A stretch of 40,826 bases of DNA, taken from the NCBI GenBank assembly GCA_031290105.1, contig JAITOD010000027.1:1-40826 (forward strand), written 5' to 3'. The notes under the pieces are model-generated. The model saw only the letters and a program-made list of their open reading frames with translations. It was not told the DNA's origin and did not search any database. The DNA comes from Oscillospiraceae bacterium. GTDB lineage: Bacteria > Bacillota > Clostridia > Oscillospirales > Acutalibacteraceae. A program made the translations under genes and the position numbers. Below are positions 1 to 8,709 of the stretch, piece by piece; the first letter of the stretch is position 1; every line of letters starts with the position of its first letter.

Positions 1-141
1 TGCCGCAACAGCCTTAATCGGCATTAGCACTGCCAGCAGCGGCAGCGCAACAACTACGGCAGAAAGCACCATTAGGAACGCCATGGCGCTGCTGAGGGTG
101 CGCTTTGCGGGTACTCGGATTTTGTTAAGGATTCTTGACAT
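1..141 (-). CDS. N-terminus of a secreted/membrane protein (signal peptide), truncated by the window edge
   Basis: Reverse strand from 141 reads MSRILNKIRVPAKRTLSSAMAFLMVLSAVVVALPLLAVLMPIKAVAA, a typical signal peptide; AAGGAG SD just upstream. Not in the ORF track because it runs off the edge. Confidence 0.75.
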   Translation of the reverse strand, partial: MSRILNKIRVPAKRTLSSAMAFLMVLSAVVVALPLLAVLMPIKAVAA

Positions 142-465
142 GATTGTATCAACTCCTTGTTTTGTTCGCACGGTTTGTGCGGCTGTGTTCGGTTTGTGTG
201 TGTTTGTGCGGATTGTGTGTTGTGCGTATGCAGGCCGTGATTTGGCGCGGCGGCACTTGTTCCTGACCTCAACATTGTTGCAACCGCTGGTGTTTGCCCG
301 GGTTTCTTCATATTTCTCTGCCTTTGCCCTGCAAGATACACTGACAGAAATTAACACAGTTCATTATACGCTTACCCCGCGCCGAAGTCAAGTAGTTTGG
401 ACTTAGTGAATGTGTAGAAATTTGGGTCAGTTTTTTGTGCAAAATGACGAAGAAATTAATTTTTG

Positions 466-494
466 TTGACGATTAGGCAATATTTTGGTATACT
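466..494 (+). promoter_or_regulatory. Sigma-A-type promoter for the SDR gene
   Basis: TTGACG (466-471), 17-bp spacer, TATACT (489-494). Confidence 0.65.
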
Positions 495-539
495 TAATGT
501 GTATTTTTTGTGTTTATTTAATTATTTAAGGGGCACGTC

Positions 540-1346
540 ATGCGGTATCCATACGGCAAGTCTATTCTGATAACCGGCGCGAGTTCGGGGATTGGCGAAG
601 CTGCGGCGCAGATTTTTGCCGCTGACGGCTGGGTTGTGTTCGCGGCGTCACGCAGCGGCGCGTGCTCGGCCGCGGGCGCAATCTCCCTCGTCATGGACGT
701 TACCGACGAGGAAAGCGTTGCGCGCGCTGTTGCTTATATAAAGGAAAACGGCGCTGCCCTCCCCCGCGTTGTGCTGCACTGCGCGGGTTACGGCATTGCC
801 GGCGCCGCCGAGGACACTCCCGACGCTGACGCCCGCGCCCAGTTTGAGGTGAACTATTTCGGCACGCTGCGGGTCAACCGCCACATTCTGCCGCTTTTCC
901 GCGAGGAGGGCGGCGGCTTGGCTATCATGATGAGCAGCGTCGCCGGGCGGCTCCCCCTCCCCTACCAGAGCCACTACAGCGCCAGCAAATACGCAATCGA
1001 CAGCTACACGGAGTCGTTGCGCATGGAGGGGCGGCAGTTTGGAATCCGCGCCGCGCTGGTTGAGCCGGGCGACACTGCCACGGGCTTCACAAAGGCTCGC
1101 AAAATGGCGACACCCCACGGCTCGCCATACCGCAAGAACTGCGAGAGCGCAGTCGCCCGCATGGCTCACGACGAGGAGCACGGCGCGTCCCCTTTGCTTC
1201 CCGCCAAGGCTTGTCTAAGGCTCGCCACAATGAGCAATCCCCCCGTCCGCGTGACCGTGGGCTTACCTTATAAAGCAGTGCTATTGCTGCGGCGCTTGCT
1301 GCCCGCGCGGCTGTGTGAAGCGATTATGGGCAAACTTTACGGCTGA
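540..1346 (+). CDS. SDR family NAD(P)-dependent oxidoreductase
   Basis: Rossmann motif ITGASSGIGEAAA; catalytic SS..YSASKYA; 268 aa. Confidence 0.93.
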   Translation: MRYPYGKSILITGASSGIGEAAAQIFAADGWVVFAASRSGACSAAGAISLVMDVTDEESVARAVAYIKENGAALPRVVLHCAGYGIAGAAEDTPDADARAQFEVNYFGTLRVNRHILPLFREEGGGLAIMMSSVAGRLPLPYQSHYSASKYAIDSYTESLRMEGRQFGIRAALVEPGDTATGFTKARKMATPHGSPYRKNCESAVARMAHDEEHGASPLLPAKACLRLATMSNPPVRVTVGLPYKAVLLLRRLLPARLCEAIMGKLYG

Positions 1347-1348
1347 CT

Positions 1349-1375
1349 GTAGGGGCGGAATCCTGCCGCTCCTAC
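1349..1375. repeat. Intergenic GTAGGGGCGG..CCGCTCCTAC inverted repeat (palindromic repeat family or terminator)
   Basis: GTAGGGGCGGAATCCTGCCGCTCCTAC; arms nearly complementary; related to the palindrome at 4487. Confidence 0.6.
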
Positions 1376-1451
1376 GCAATTTGTGTGTTCACCGTCGGCT
1401 AATCCCTTCCCCGACGGATTCACTATAAAACTTTCCTGAAGGAGAAACATC

Positions 1452-1967
1452 ATGAGAAAACCCACCACAAACTACATCGCCCGGGCCGCCGTAATTGCCG
1501 CCGCGTACACCGCGCTGACGCTGATTGCCGCATACGCCGGTTTGGCTTACGGCGAGGTGCAGTTCCGCTTTTCAGAAGCGCTGACGATCCTGCCCGCGCT
1601 GACGAGCGCCGCTATCCCCGGCCTGACAATCGGCTGTTTCGTGTCAAACCTGATTGGTCTGGGAATCGGCAGCACAATGCCAATTGACCTTTTGTTCGGC
1701 ACCGCCGCCACGCTGCTTGCCGCCGTGTTCACGCGAATGACGCGCAAGGTGACATTTAAGGGGATGCCGTGGCTGAGCGCACTGTTCCCGGTTGTGTTCA
1801 ACGCGCTGATTGTCGGTTGGGAACTGACGTTTTTCCTGCCGGACGAAACTTTTTTGATGTGCGCTCTTTTGGTCGGTTTAGGAGAGCTGGTCTGCTGCGT
1901 TGGCGGCGGAATTCCGCTGTTTGCTGCGCTCAAGCGCGTGCCGTCGCTGCGGGAACAGTGGGATTGA
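1452..1967 (+). CDS. queT: QueT-family transporter (putative queuosine-precursor ECF S component)
   Basis: Hydrophobic 171 aa with QueT-like AYGEVQFRFSEALTILPALTSAAIPGLTIGCFVSNL; AAGGAG SD. Confidence 0.85.
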   Translation: MRKPTTNYIARAAVIAAAYTALTLIAAYAGLAYGEVQFRFSEALTILPALTSAAIPGLTIGCFVSNLIGLGIGSTMPIDLLFGTAATLLAAVFTRMTRKVTFKGMPWLSALFPVVFNALIVGWELTFFLPDETFLMCALLVGLGELVCCVGGGIPLFAALKRVPSLREQWD

Positions 1968-1972
1968 CGGCA

Positions 1973-1996
1973 CTGTAAAGGTATCAGACTTTACAG
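1973..1996. promoter_or_regulatory. Dyad element 1 upstream of pfkA
   Basis: CTGTAAAG-GTATCAGA-CTTTACAG, perfect 8-bp arms. Confidence 0.6.
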
Positions 1997-2017
1997 CGTG
2001 GCGTTTGCTCCTCAATA

Positions 2018-2041
2018 CTGTAAAGGTAAAGCGCTTTACAG
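2018..2041. promoter_or_regulatory. Dyad element 2 upstream of pfkA
   Basis: CTGTAAAG-GTAAAGCG-CTTTACAG, perfect 8-bp arms; also contains the 14-bp palindrome GTAAAGCGCTTTAC. Confidence 0.6.
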
Positions 2042-2093
2042 ATGCTTTGTCCCCATTTCGCCGAATCAGATGGCGGTATCTGCGCGAAAGCTC

Positions 2094-2122
2094 TTGACGC
2101 GGCGCGCTGAAAATAGTACAAT
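2094..2122 (+). promoter_or_regulatory. Sigma-A-type promoter of pfkA
   Basis: TTGACG-17 bp-TACAAT. Confidence 0.65.
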
Positions 2123-2154
2123 ATAGTGCATTTTGCAAAAAGGGTGTATCGACT

Positions 2155-3123
2155 ATGAAAACTATCGGCATTCTCACCAGCGGCGGCGACAGCCCCGGAA
2201 TGAACCCGGCAGTGCGCGCGGCAGTCTTGGCGGCTCACAGCGCGGGGTTAACCGTGTTTGGCGTTAACCGCGGCTACGCCGGCATGATGGAGAACGACTT
2301 TGCGGAACTCTCACCCGCATATGTGGCAGATATTGTCAACCGCGGCGGCACAGTGCTGTATTCGGCGCGCAGCAAGGAATTCTGCACGGAGGACGGCATG
2401 ACGAAAGCTATCGCCAACTGCCGCTCACGCGGGATTGAGGGCGTGGTTGTCATTGGCGGCGACGGCTCATTCCGCGGCGCACGAGACCTGAGCGAACGCG
2501 GTCTGCCCTGCGTGGGCGTGCCCGGCACAATCGACAACGACATTGCCTGCACGGACTACACAATCGGCTATGACACCTGCCTGAACACAATCGCCGATAT
2601 GGTTGACCGAATCCGCGACACCAGCTACTCCCACGACCGCGTCATGTTCGTGGAGGTCATGGGGCGCGGCGCGGGTTGGCTTGCGCTCACATCTGCGGTG
2701 GCGTCCGGCGCAACAGCGGTGCTCCTGCCGGAGATAGAATGGGATTTTGACCGCGATGTACTTGCCGCAATCCGCCGTGAGCAAGCACAGGGCAAGCGCT
2801 ATTTCATCATCATTGCGGCGGAGGGCTGCACGGCAGACGGCAAGGAATCCGTGGACGAGCTTGCCAAACGCACTCAGGCGGCAACCGGCCTTGAGAGCCG
2901 CAGCGTGGTTCTCGGTCACGTGCAGCGCGGCGGCATACCCACAGTGCGCGACAGGGTTATTGCGGCGCAAATGGGCACGCGCGCGGTGCAGCTTCTGCAA
3001 GATGGAATCGGCAACCGCGTGGTTGCGCTCAAGGCCGAAGCCGTTGTGGATTACGACATCTTCCAGGCGCTCAAAATGAGCAAGTCGATTGACACGAAGC
3101 TATACGCACTGGTGAACGGCTAA
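2155..3123 (+). CDS. pfkA: 6-phosphofructokinase
   Basis: ILTSGGDSPGMNPAVRA, GGDGSFRGA, PGTIDNDI, DTSYSHDRVMFVEVMGR, HVQRGG. Confidence 0.97.
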   Translation: MKTIGILTSGGDSPGMNPAVRAAVLAAHSAGLTVFGVNRGYAGMMENDFAELSPAYVADIVNRGGTVLYSARSKEFCTEDGMTKAIANCRSRGIEGVVVIGGDGSFRGARDLSERGLPCVGVPGTIDNDIACTDYTIGYDTCLNTIADMVDRIRDTSYSHDRVMFVEVMGRGAGWLALTSAVASGATAVLLPEIEWDFDRDVLAAIRREQAQGKRYFIIIAAEGCTADGKESVDELAKRTQAATGLESRSVVLGHVQRGGIPTVRDRVIAAQMGTRAVQLLQDGIGNRVVALKAEAVVDYDIFQALKMSKSIDTKLYALVNG

Positions 3124-3202
3124 TTTGACGGAAAATATTGGCAATATTGGGCAGCAGATTACTGTTTGTCCAATGTTTTTGTGCAAAATTATTGCCCTCT
3201 TC

Positions 3203-3231
3203 TTGCACAGTATCCGCAAATCTGCTATAAT
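3203..3231 (+). promoter_or_regulatory. Sigma-A-type promoter of the GH130 gene
   Basis: TTGCAC-17 bp-TATAAT. Confidence 0.65.
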
Positions 3232-3304
3232 AAAGCTTCACAATATAGCAAGCTATAAAACAAACGTTCGTATAAAATCCAATATCTAATTCCGGAGGAA
3301 ACTC

Positions 3305-4483
3305 ATGCTCCACCCAAAGCTGCAGCAACTTATTGCCGAGCAAGAGCACTTTCTTGCCCGTCCGAACACTCCCACGGCTTTCTACAACGGGGTCTACACC
3401 CGTTGGGCACACCCGGTACTGACCCGCCGGCATGTGCCGCTGATTTGGAAATACGACTTTAACATCCAAACAAACCCCAACGCTCAAGAGCGCCTTGGGG
3501 TCAACGCTGTGTTCAACTCCGGCGCACTTTATAAAGACGGGCACTACTGCCTTGTCGCGCGGGTTGAGGGCAACGACCGCAAGTCATTTTTCGCCATCGC
3601 CCAAAGCGATTCACCCGTGCAGGGCTTCCGCTTTTGGGATTACCCCATCGCTCTGCCGGACACATACCCCGAGGAAACCAACGTATACGACATGCGTCTG
3701 ACCGCTCACGAAGACGGCTGGATTTACGGCGTTTTCTGCTCCGAAAGCAAGGACCGCTCCCCTGGCGCGGCACTCTCTGACGCATGTGCAGCAGCGGGCA
3801 TTGTTCGCACAAAAGATTTACGCGATTGGGAACGTCTGCCCAACCTAAAGACCGTCTCTCCTCAGCAGCGCAACGTGGTTCTGCACCCAGAGCTTGTTGA
3901 CGGTCAATACGCTTTCTTCACGCGCCCGCAGGACGGCTTTATTGATGCGGGCGGCGCGGGCGGCTTATGCTACGGCACTTGCGCTGACATCACCAAGGCA
4001 GAAATTACCGAGGAATGCCTTGTCAGTCCGCGGCGCTACCACACAATCACTGAGGGCAAAAACGGCGCAGGCGCGATTCCAATCAAGACCGATCGCGGCT
4101 GGCTCCACATCGCCCACGGCGTACGCAACACGGCGGCAGGTTTGCGCTATGTACTCTACGCTTTTGCAACAGATTTACACGAACCATGGCGTATTATCGC
4201 CGAGCCCGGCGGCTTTTTCCTTGCCCCATATGGGCATGAGCGCGTGGGCGATGTTTCCAACGTGGCGTTCTGCAACGGCGCCGCTGTTAACGATAACGGC
4301 GAGGTCGCCATATACTACGCCAGCGCGGATACCCGCTTACACGTTGCCACAACTACTCTCGATTTGCTGACGGACTACGTGTGGGGCACACCCCCGGATG
4401 CGCTGCGCAGCGCGGATTGCGTAACACAACGAAGCGAATTGATTTCCCGCAATCTGGAGATATTGGCTAGAGGAAATGGCTAG
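3305..4483 (+). CDS. GH130 family phosphorylase (4-O-beta-D-mannosyl-D-glucose phosphorylase-like)
   Basis: [114 protein letters not shown]. Confidence 0.9.
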   Translation: MLHPKLQQLIAEQEHFLARPNTPTAFYNGVYTRWAHPVLTRRHVPLIWKYDFNIQTNPNAQERLGVNAVFNSGALYKDGHYCLVARVEGNDRKSFFAIAQSDSPVQGFRFWDYPIALPDTYPEETNVYDMRLTAHEDGWIYGVFCSESKDRSPGAALSDACAAAGIVRTKDLRDWERLPNLKTVSPQQRNVVLHPELVDGQYAFFTRPQDGFIDAGGAGGLCYGTCADITKAEITEECLVSPRRYHTITEGKNGAGAIPIKTDRGWLHIAHGVRNTAAGLRYVLYAFATDLHEPWRIIAEPGGFFLAPYGHERVGDVSNVAFCNGAAVNDNGEVAIYYASADTRLHVATTTLDLLTDYVWGTPPDALRSADCVTQRSELISRNLEILARGNG

Positions 4484-4486
4484 GCC

Positions 4487-4514
4487 GTAGGGGCACGTCA
4501 TGACGTGCCCCTAC
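4487..4514. repeat. 28-bp perfect palindrome GTAGGGGCACGTCATGACGTGCCCCTAC
   Basis: Arms are exact reverse complements; intergenic; shares the GTAGGGGC terminus with the element at 1349. Confidence 0.8.
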
Positions 4515-4550
4515 CCAAGCATCAGCGTAACCGAAAGGAATGATAATACA

Positions 4551-6257
4551 ATGAACGATGCACAGCAGCAGTTTGAACGCTGGCTCAACCGGGCGGCGGA
4601 GCTTGCGGAAGAGATGAACCGCATCACCTCAAAGGAAGAGTTTGAGGATTGCTTCGGCACGTCGCTGGTCTTTGGGACGGGCGGTCTGCGCGGCAAGATG
4701 GGCGCGGGAATAGGGCGCATGAACCGATACACAGTCGCCCAAGCAACGCAAGGTCTTGCCAATTATCTCCTGCGGGAGGAAGCGCAACCAAGCGTTGTGA
4801 TCGCCCGTGACACCCGTAACGGCTCCTACGAGTTCTCCAAAACGGCGGCGGAGGTGCTTTGCGCAGCGGGCGTTAGGGTCTGGTGGTTCGAGAATCCCCG
4901 ACCAACGCCAATGCTCTCGTTTGCGGTGCGTTTTTTTTCTGCGAGCGCAGGGATTGTGATCACAGCGTCGCATAACCCCAAGGAATACAATGGATATAAA
5001 GTGTATAACGGTGCCGGAAGTCAAATCACCGACATTGCCGCCGGGAATATCTTGGCGGAAATACACAACGTGGATCTTTTTGACGGTTGGAACGGTGCAA
5101 ATCTTGAGGACGCGGTGCAAAGAGGCTTGCTTACCGTGCTTGGCGACGGCAGCGACTGCGACAAACGCTACTATGAGCTTGTGCGCCAATCGGTTATCCG
5201 CAAGGACTTGACCGCGCTGCACGGCACCGAGCTGTCTATACTATATACCCCTCTTTATGGTAGCGGCAACGCACCCGTGCGGCAAGTACTGCAAAGCGCG
5301 GGTTTCCCAAACGTGGCGGTGGTTGAGGAACAAACACAGGCAGACGGCAATTTTCCGGGGCTTGTGCGCCCCAACCCGGAGGAGTTCGGCGCATATGCCA
5401 TGGCGCTTGAGCAGGCAAATGAACTGAACCCCGACCTCATCTTTGCCACGGACCCGGACAGCGACCGAATCGGCGTGCTGACATACGGCGCGGATGGAAA
5501 ATACAGCGTCCTGACGGGCAACCAAACGGGCTGTCTGCTGTTGGAGTACATTATCCGGAGCCACCTGGAGAAAGGCACACTGCCGCCAAACCCCGCGGCG
5601 GTCAAGACTATAGTCACCACAGATTTGGCCGGGTCTATCTGCCGAGAATACGGCGTGACGCTGTTTGATGTGCTGACGGGCTTTAAGTATATCGGCGAGA
5701 AAATCGGCGAGTGGGAGGAGAGCGGCGAACACTCTTTCCTGTTCGGCTTTGAAGAAAGCTATGGCTGCCTTTCGCACACCTTTGCCCGCGATAAGGACGC
5801 AGTCGCAGCAGCTGTGATTATTGCGCAAATGGCGCTGTGGCACAAAACGCAAGGGCGCACGCTACATCAGGCATTGGAGGCGCAGTGGGCAAAATACGGC
5901 TGCAGCCAAGAGCGGCTGATATCCGTTCCCCTTAACGCGGCAAAGCAGCAAGAGCGCATGTCCGCCCTCCGCAGCGACTGGCAGACGGCGTTCGCGGGTG
6001 AAAAACCCGTACTGCTGGAGGACTATTTGAGTGCAGAGAAGCGCGATTTACTCTCCGGCGGGGTTACGGCGATTGATTTGCCGCGCTCAAATGTACTCAA
6101 GTTCACCTTTGCGGACGGCGCGTGGCTGGTATTGCGCCCCTCCGGCACGGAGCCGCTGATTAAGCTTTACGTCCACGCCATTGCAGCCGACGAGGTCTCC
6201 GCCGCAGCGCGGGTTGAGGCTCTGCTGGCAATCGGCAGCGGCATTGCCGGAGTGTAG
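4551..6257 (+). CDS. Phosphohexomutase (phosphoglucomutase/phosphomannomutase family)
   Basis: FGTGGLRGKMGAG, ITASHNPKEYNGYKVY, TDPDSDRIGV, FGFEESYG, RPSGTEPLIKLY. Start moved from 4500 to ATG 4551, downstream of an AAAGGA SD. Confidence 0.95.
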   Translation: MNDAQQQFERWLNRAAELAEEMNRITSKEEFEDCFGTSLVFGTGGLRGKMGAGIGRMNRYTVAQATQGLANYLLREEAQPSVVIARDTRNGSYEFSKTAAEVLCAAGVRVWWFENPRPTPMLSFAVRFFSASAGIVITASHNPKEYNGYKVYNGAGSQITDIAAGNILAEIHNVDLFDGWNGANLEDAVQRGLLTVLGDGSDCDKRYYELVRQSVIRKDLTALHGTELSILYTPLYGSGNAPVRQVLQSAGFPNVAVVEEQTQADGNFPGLVRPNPEEFGAYAMALEQANELNPDLIFATDPDSDRIGVLTYGADGKYSVLTGNQTGCLLLEYIIRSHLEKGTLPPNPAAVKTIVTTDLAGSICREYGVTLFDVLTGFKYIGEKIGEWEESGEHSFLFGFEESYGCLSHTFARDKDAVAAAVIIAQMALWHKTQGRTLHQALEAQWAKYGCSQERLISVPLNAAKQQERMSALRSDWQTAFAGEKPVLLEDYLSAEKRDLLSGGVTAIDLPRSNVLKFTFADGAWLVLRPSGTEPLIKLYVHAIAADEVSAAARVEALLAIGSGIAGV

Positions 6258-6264
6258 CATTCAC

Positions 6265-6293
6265 TTGCAAACAAACCGCCTTTGTGCTATAAT
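6265..6293 (+). promoter_or_regulatory. Sigma-A-type promoter of the ECF-S/rSAM/tag run
   Basis: TTGCAA-17 bp-TATAAT. Confidence 0.65.
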
Positions 6294-6337
6294 AACCGCC
6301 ATTACCTAGGAAATTCATAGGCGAAGGAGCAATTATC

Positions 6338-6901
6338 ATGGCAAAGCAACCGACATTAGAAAACACCCCCGCAAGGAGCAGCGGTGCGTTATTGGTGCAG
6401 ATGGTTCTGACCGCACTCATGGCGGCGTTGGTGTTTGCCGCCACATACCTCCTGCACATTCCCGTGCCCGGAACACAGGGCGGCTACGCGAACATGGGCG
6501 ACATGGTAATCTTTTTGGCGGCGGTGCTTTTGGGCAACCCCTGGGCGGCATTTGCGGCGGCGTTGGGCAGCGGCCTGGCAGACTTCCTCTACGGCGCAAC
6601 GGCGTACATCCTGCCGACTGTAATAATCAAAGGCTTGATGGGCTTCCTCTGCGCCGCGCTCGCAAAGCGGGATAAGCCCTCGCTGTTCAGGCTCGGCAGC
6701 TTCCTTGGCGGGATTGTTATGTGCGGCGGCTATTTTCTGTTCGAAATGCTGTATTTCCGCGTCGGCGAAATCACCGGCCTGGCGTATGCACTCAACGCGC
6801 TGCCTATGAACATAATCCAGGCGGCGGCAAATATTGCGGCGGCGTGGTTGCTTTATAAGCCAGTGCTGGCGCTCAAAAAAAAGCTGGTTAAACAGCAATA
6901 G
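6338..6901 (+). CDS. ECF transporter S component
   Basis: Multi-TM 187 aa with GGYANMGDMVIFLAAVLLGNPWAAFAAALGSGLADFLYGATAYILPTVIIKGLMGF. Confidence 0.85.
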   Translation: MAKQPTLENTPARSSGALLVQMVLTALMAALVFAATYLLHIPVPGTQGGYANMGDMVIFLAAVLLGNPWAAFAAALGSGLADFLYGATAYILPTVIIKGLMGFLCAALAKRDKPSLFRLGSFLGGIVMCGGYFLFEMLYFRVGEITGLAYALNALPMNIIQAAANIAAAWLLYKPVLALKKKLVKQQ

Positions 6902-6913
6902 AGGAGTAAAATA

Positions 6914-7516
6914 TTGGCTTCGATTGTCTACGCTTACGGCGAAAACCTTTACATCAACCTGACCAACGACTGCCCCTGCGCGTGTAAGTTCTGCGTGAGG
7001 CAAAAGGGGAAGGGCTTAGGGAGCGCGCAGTCGCTGTGGCTGGAGACCGAGCCGACTCTTGCAAGCGTCAAGCAGGCGTTGCGCGGTTGGAGCCTCGCGG
7101 ACTTCGCGCAGGTTGTTTTTTGCGGCTACGGTGAGCCGACCTGCGCACTGCCGCTGCTGTTGCAGGTGTGCAAATATCTGCGCACACTGCGCTCCTGCCC
7201 GCCGATTCGCCTTAACACAAACGGACTGAGCGACCTGATCAACGGCAAATCCACAGCGCCATTGCTGGCGGGACTGGCTGACAGCGTTTCCATCAGCCTG
7301 AACGCGCCAACCGCAGAGGAATACAACAAGCTGTGCCGCCCAAAATTCGGGCTGGAGGCTTTCCCGGCAATATTGCGATTTGCCGCCGAGTGCAAGCGTT
7401 TTGTGCCGCGTGTGCGCTTCACCGCGGTGGATGTTATCGGAGAAGAGGAGCTTGCCCGCTGCCGCGCGTTGGCAGAGAAAATCGGCATTGAATTGCGCGT
7501 AAGGCAGGAGCAGTGA
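6914..7516 (+). CDS. TatD-linked radical SAM family protein
   Basis: NLYINLTNDCPCACKFCVRQ (Cx3Cx2C), FCGYGEPT, RLNTNGLSDLINGK; TTG start with GAGGAG SD. Confidence 0.82.
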   Translation: MASIVYAYGENLYINLTNDCPCACKFCVRQKGKGLGSAQSLWLETEPTLASVKQALRGWSLADFAQVVFCGYGEPTCALPLLLQVCKYLRTLRSCPPIRLNTNGLSDLINGKSTAPLLAGLADSVSISLNAPTAEEYNKLCRPKFGLEAFPAILRFAAECKRFVPRVRFTAVDVIGEEELARCRALAEKIGIELRVRQEQ

Positions 7517-8079
7517 ACAATATGAATAAAAGCCGCTGCCCTTGGGCGACTGCGGATGAGCTCTCGCGGCAATACCACGACACGCGTTGGGGTACACCGT
7601 GCCACGATGAGCACGAGCTTTTCAAAATGCTGATTTTAGAGGGCTTTCAGGCGGGGCTTGCATGGATAACCGTGCTGCGCAAATGGGACACCCTCTGCGA
7701 TGCTTTTGACGATTTTGACCCGCAAAGGCTGGCAAATTACGGCGCGGATGACACGGCGCGCCTGCTGGCAAACCCCGGAATAATCCGCAACCGACTCAAG
7801 GTCGCCGCCGCAATCAGCAACGCGCAGGCGTACATTAAGCTGTGCGAAATTCACGGCTCGCTGGAGCAATTTTTGTGGCGCTATGTTGACGGCAAGCCTG
7901 TCGTCAACGCATGGACAGAGCAAGGACAGCTTCCCGCCAAAACGGAGCTGTCAGACGACATCAGCAACGATTTGCGCGCGCTCGGCTTCAAGTTTGTCGG
8001 CTCTGTGATAGTGTATTCCTACCTGCAGGCAGTCGGCGTGGTGAACGACCACCTTGCGGGCTGCGATTTTAGGTATTAG
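7513..8079 (+). CDS. tag: DNA-3-methyladenine glycosylase I
   Basis: RCPWATADELSRQYHDTRWGTPCHDEHELFKMLILEGFQAGLAWITVLRK; overlaps the upstream stop by 4 nt. Confidence 0.95.
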   Translation: MNNMNKSRCPWATADELSRQYHDTRWGTPCHDEHELFKMLILEGFQAGLAWITVLRKWDTLCDAFDDFDPQRLANYGADDTARLLANPGIIRNRLKVAAAISNAQAYIKLCEIHGSLEQFLWRYVDGKPVVNAWTEQGQLPAKTELSDDISNDLRALGFKFVGSVIVYSYLQAVGVVNDHLAGCDFRY

Positions 8080-8175
8080 CTTTTAGACGTAGTAATCAAA
8101 ACGTTCATACGCATTTCACGGCGAGTGCGTATGAATTTTTTTGCGCATAGCTGTGCCCTGCCCGGCAGCGCAGCA

Positions 8176-8709
8176 TTATCCGAAAAGATTCCCGCCCACC
8201 GCGTCCACACCAACAATCAGCGGAAAATCAACGAACATCAAGCGCTTTACGCTCTCACAGCCCAACTCCGGAAACGCAATCTCCTCACACGATGCGATGC
8301 ACCGTGCCGCCAATGCACCGGCTCCGCCCAATGCGCAAAAATACACCGCATCCGCCTCGGCAATCGCTCGGCGGACTGCCTCGCCGCGGGGACCCTTGCC
8401 AACCATGCCGCGCAGTCCCGCGCACAACAGCGCAGGGGTGTAGGGGTCCATGCGGGATGAGGTAGTGGGGCCTGAGGAACCGATTGCCAAGCCCGGCGGG
8501 GTTGGAGTTGGACCCGCATAGTAAATCACCGCGTCACGCAGATCAAACGGCAGCGCCTGCCCGGACTCAAGCAATGCGCCGATGCGCTTATGCGCCGCAT
8601 CACGGGCAGTATAAACAGTGCCGGAGAGCAAAACGCTCTCCCCCGCGCGGAACTCTCGCGCAAGGGTTGGCAACTGTTGTGTATTAATCTTTCGCGGCGC
8701 AGCGCTCAT
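8176..8709 (-). CDS. Fe-S hydro-lyase (class I fumarase/tartrate dehydratase) beta subunit
   Basis: LSGTVYTARDAAHKR, GPTPTPPGLAIGSSGPTTSSRMD, GMVGKGPRGEAV, FPELGCESVKRLMFVDFPLIVGVDAVGGNLF. Confidence 0.88.
   Translation of the reverse strand: MSAAPRKINTQQLPTLAREFRAGESVLLSGTVYTARDAAHKRIGALLESGQALPFDLRDAVIYYAGPTPTPPGLAIGSSGPTTSSRMDPYTPALLCAGLRGMVGKGPRGEAVRRAIAEADAVYFCALGGAGALAARCIASCEEIAFPELGCESVKRLMFVDFPLIVGVDAVGGNLFG

Noticed and set aside
1376-1451. PreQ1 riboswitch upstream of queT
   Set aside because: The interval does not show the preQ1-I loop/pseudoknot consensus I would expect.
4500-4550. N-terminal MTCPYPSISVTERNDNT of the mutase ORF
   Set aside because: This start lies inside the 28-bp palindrome and lacks an SD; ATG 4551 fits the family N-terminus.
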